From assembly GCF_015234515.1 (NCBI RefSeq), contig NZ_JADGMY010000033.1, forward strand, positions 35,581 through 99,580: a DNA stretch of 64,000 nucleotides. The letters run 5' to 3'. Of the stretch, positions 63,098 through 64,000 are shown piece by piece. The notes under the pieces were generated by a model. That model did no database searches and was not told the origin of the DNA. It saw nothing but the letters and a program-made list of their open reading frames with translations. The stretch's first letter is position 1. Every line of letters starts with the position of its first letter. Source of the DNA: Cellulomonas sp. (GTDB taxonomy: Bacteria > Actinomycetota > Actinomycetes > Actinomycetales > Cellulomonadaceae). Position numbers and translations under genes: made by a program.

Positions 63098-64000
63098 TCA
63101 GACGGTGCGCGCTGCAGCCTCGAGCTCGGCCGCCAGGCCCGCGTCGACGCGGGCCCGCAGCCGCGTGCCCGTCGCCGTGTGCTCCTCGACGTCGATCTCG
63201 CCGTTCTCGTGCACGCGGTTGACGAGGTCGCCTCGCGTGTACGGCACGACGACCTCGACCTGCACGCCGGGCCGCGGGAGCTGGTCCGCGATCAGCGCGC
63301 CGAGCTCCTCGATCCCCTCGCCGGTGCGTGCCGAGACGACGATCGAGTGCACCTCGCGCGAGCGGAGGCGGGCCACCGCCTCCGGCGAGGCGAGGTCCGC
63401 CTTGTTGAGGACGATGATCTCGGGCACGTCCATCGCGCCCGGGATGTCCGCGAAGACGTGCCTGACGGCGGCGATCTGCCCCTCCGGGTCCGGGTGCGCC
63501 GCGTCGACGACGTGCAGGATCAGGTCGGCCGCCGCCACCTCCTCGAGCGTGGAGCGGAACGCCTCGACGAGCTGGTGGGGCAGGTGACGCACGAACCCGA
63601 CCGTGTCGACGAGCGTGTACACGCGCCCGTCGGCGGCCTCGGCACGCCGCACCGTGGGGTCCAGCGTCGCGAACAGCGCGTTCTCCACCAGCACGCCGGC
63701 GTGCGTCAGCCGGTTGAGCAACGACGACTTGCCGGCGTTCGTGTACCCCGCGATCGCGACGGACGGGATCGCGTTGCGCTCCCGCGAGGCGCGCTTGGTG
63801 GCGCGCGCGGGCGCCATCGCCGCGATCTCGCGGCGCAGCTTCGCCATGCGGGTGCGGATGCGGCGCCGGTCCAGCTCGATCTTCGTCTCACCGGGACCGC
63901 GCGACCCCATGCCTGCGCCCGCACCGCCGACCTGTCCACCGGCCTGCCGGCTCATCGACTCGCCCCAGCCGCGCAGGCGCGGCAGCAGGTACTCGAGCTG
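63098..64000 (-). CDS. hflX: Ribosome-associated GTPase HflX (5-prime end outside the window)
   Basis: The last 300 codons are present. The frame continues to the window edge through LEYLLPRLRGWGESMSRQAGG, a conserved HflX segment, so the ATG at 63955 is internal and not the start. GXGPGETKIELDRRRI-type sequence (GSRGPGETKIELDRRR) is the linker signature. The G domain has GYTNAGKSSLLNRL (G1), LVDTVGFVRHLPHQL (G3), NKAD (G4) and SARTGEG (G5). HflX splits stalled or heat-damaged 70S ribosomes using GTP. It is followed by the DinG-type helicase gene. Confidence 0.95.
   Translation of the reverse strand, partial: QLEYLLPRLRGWGESMSRQAGGQVGGAGAGMGSRGPGETKIELDRRRIRTRMAKLRREIAAMAPARATKRASRERNAIPSVAIAGYTNAGKSSLLNRLTHAGVLVENALFATLDPTVRRAEAADGRVYTLVDTVGFVRHLPHQLVEAFRSTLEEVAAADLILHVVDAAHPDPEGQIAAVRHVFADIPGAMDVPEIIVLNKADLASPEAVARLRSREVHSIVVSARTGEGIEELGALIADQLPRPGVQVEVVVPYTRGDLVNRVHENGEIDVEEHTATGTRLRARVDAGLAAELEAAARTV

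Noticed and set aside
63098..63955. hflX starting at the ATG at 63955
   Set aside because: The frame continues to the window edge with the conserved LEYLLPRLRGWGES segment, so that ATG is internal and the gene is cut by the window.
1..64000. tRNA, rRNA, insertion sequences, prophage or attachment sites
   Set aside because: No cloverleaf-like sequence, transposase or integrase motif, or long flanking repeat was found by eye; gene content is core chromosomal throughout.

Overview
The window is a stretch of a very GC-rich actinobacterial chromosome, with no insertion sequence, prophage, CRISPR array or tRNA/rRNA gene visible. Several features point to Cellulomonas or a close relative. These are a secreted CotH-family protein ending in a Pro/Thr linker and a family 2 cellulose-binding module, a bifunctional-type PriA/HisA, Wag31/SepF-type division genes without ftsA, a DUF5302 gene and a lexA-LysM-nrdR neighbourhood. 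The genus is inferred from content, not proven. Two genes are cut by the window: the tail of an unidentified gene at the left edge and hflX at the right edge.

Layout. 1-4.3 kb: an FBP zinc-finger protein, an MFS transporter, and a small cluster of a coiled-coil membrane protein, a trypsin-like lipoprotein and a GerW/YtfJ protein. 4.3-12.3 kb: histidine synthesis (hisC-hisB-unknown-hisH-priA, then sseB), with hisD set apart behind a recQ gene that carries a phosphoribosyltransferase-like tail. 12.4-17.9 kb: an S4 RNA-binding protein, dnaE, an RluD-type pseudouridine synthase and lspA. 17.9-37.5 kb: the division and cell wall (dcw) cluster on the minus strand. Read from its promoter it runs mraZ, rsmH, ftsL, ftsI, murE, murF, mraY, murD, ftsW, a single-frame murG-murC fusion, ftsQ, ftsZ, pgeF, sepF, yggT, divIVA. 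Most of these genes overlap by 4 to 8 bases.

38.0-42.6 kb: a divergent moxR-DUF58-transglutaminase operon. Its upstream region carries the same 10-bp-spaced GTGGAG repeats as the mraZ promoter. 42.7-46.2 kb: DUF3040, a HEPN-domain gene with a LexA-type SOS box inside its promoter, a spermidine-synthase-like protein, a cold-shock protein and a PAC2 protein. 46.3-49.7 kb: a three-gene signalling cassette (receiver-PP2C phosphatase, CHASE3 histidine kinase, single-domain response regulator). 49.9-52.1 kb: a HelD/HelR-type RNA-polymerase-recycling ATPase. 52.3-55.9 kb: a DUF4956-VTC-CotH-CBM2 cassette of unknown purpose. 56-64 kb: serA, DUF5302, nrdR, a LysM protein divergent from lexA with SOS boxes between them, ldh, a DinG-type helicase and hflX.

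Regulatory themes. At least eleven genes start 6-7 nt after a TANNNT-like hexamer, which suggests frequent leaderless transcription. LexA-type boxes are seen at three promoters. MraZ-type boxes are seen on both sides of the dcw/moxR divergence. Strong GC-rich hairpins lacking U-tracts close many operons. The most noteworthy items are the MurG-MurC fusion, the proposed extension of the MraZ regulon to the moxR operon, the SOS-controlled HEPN gene and the VTC/DUF4956/CotH-CBM2 cassette.
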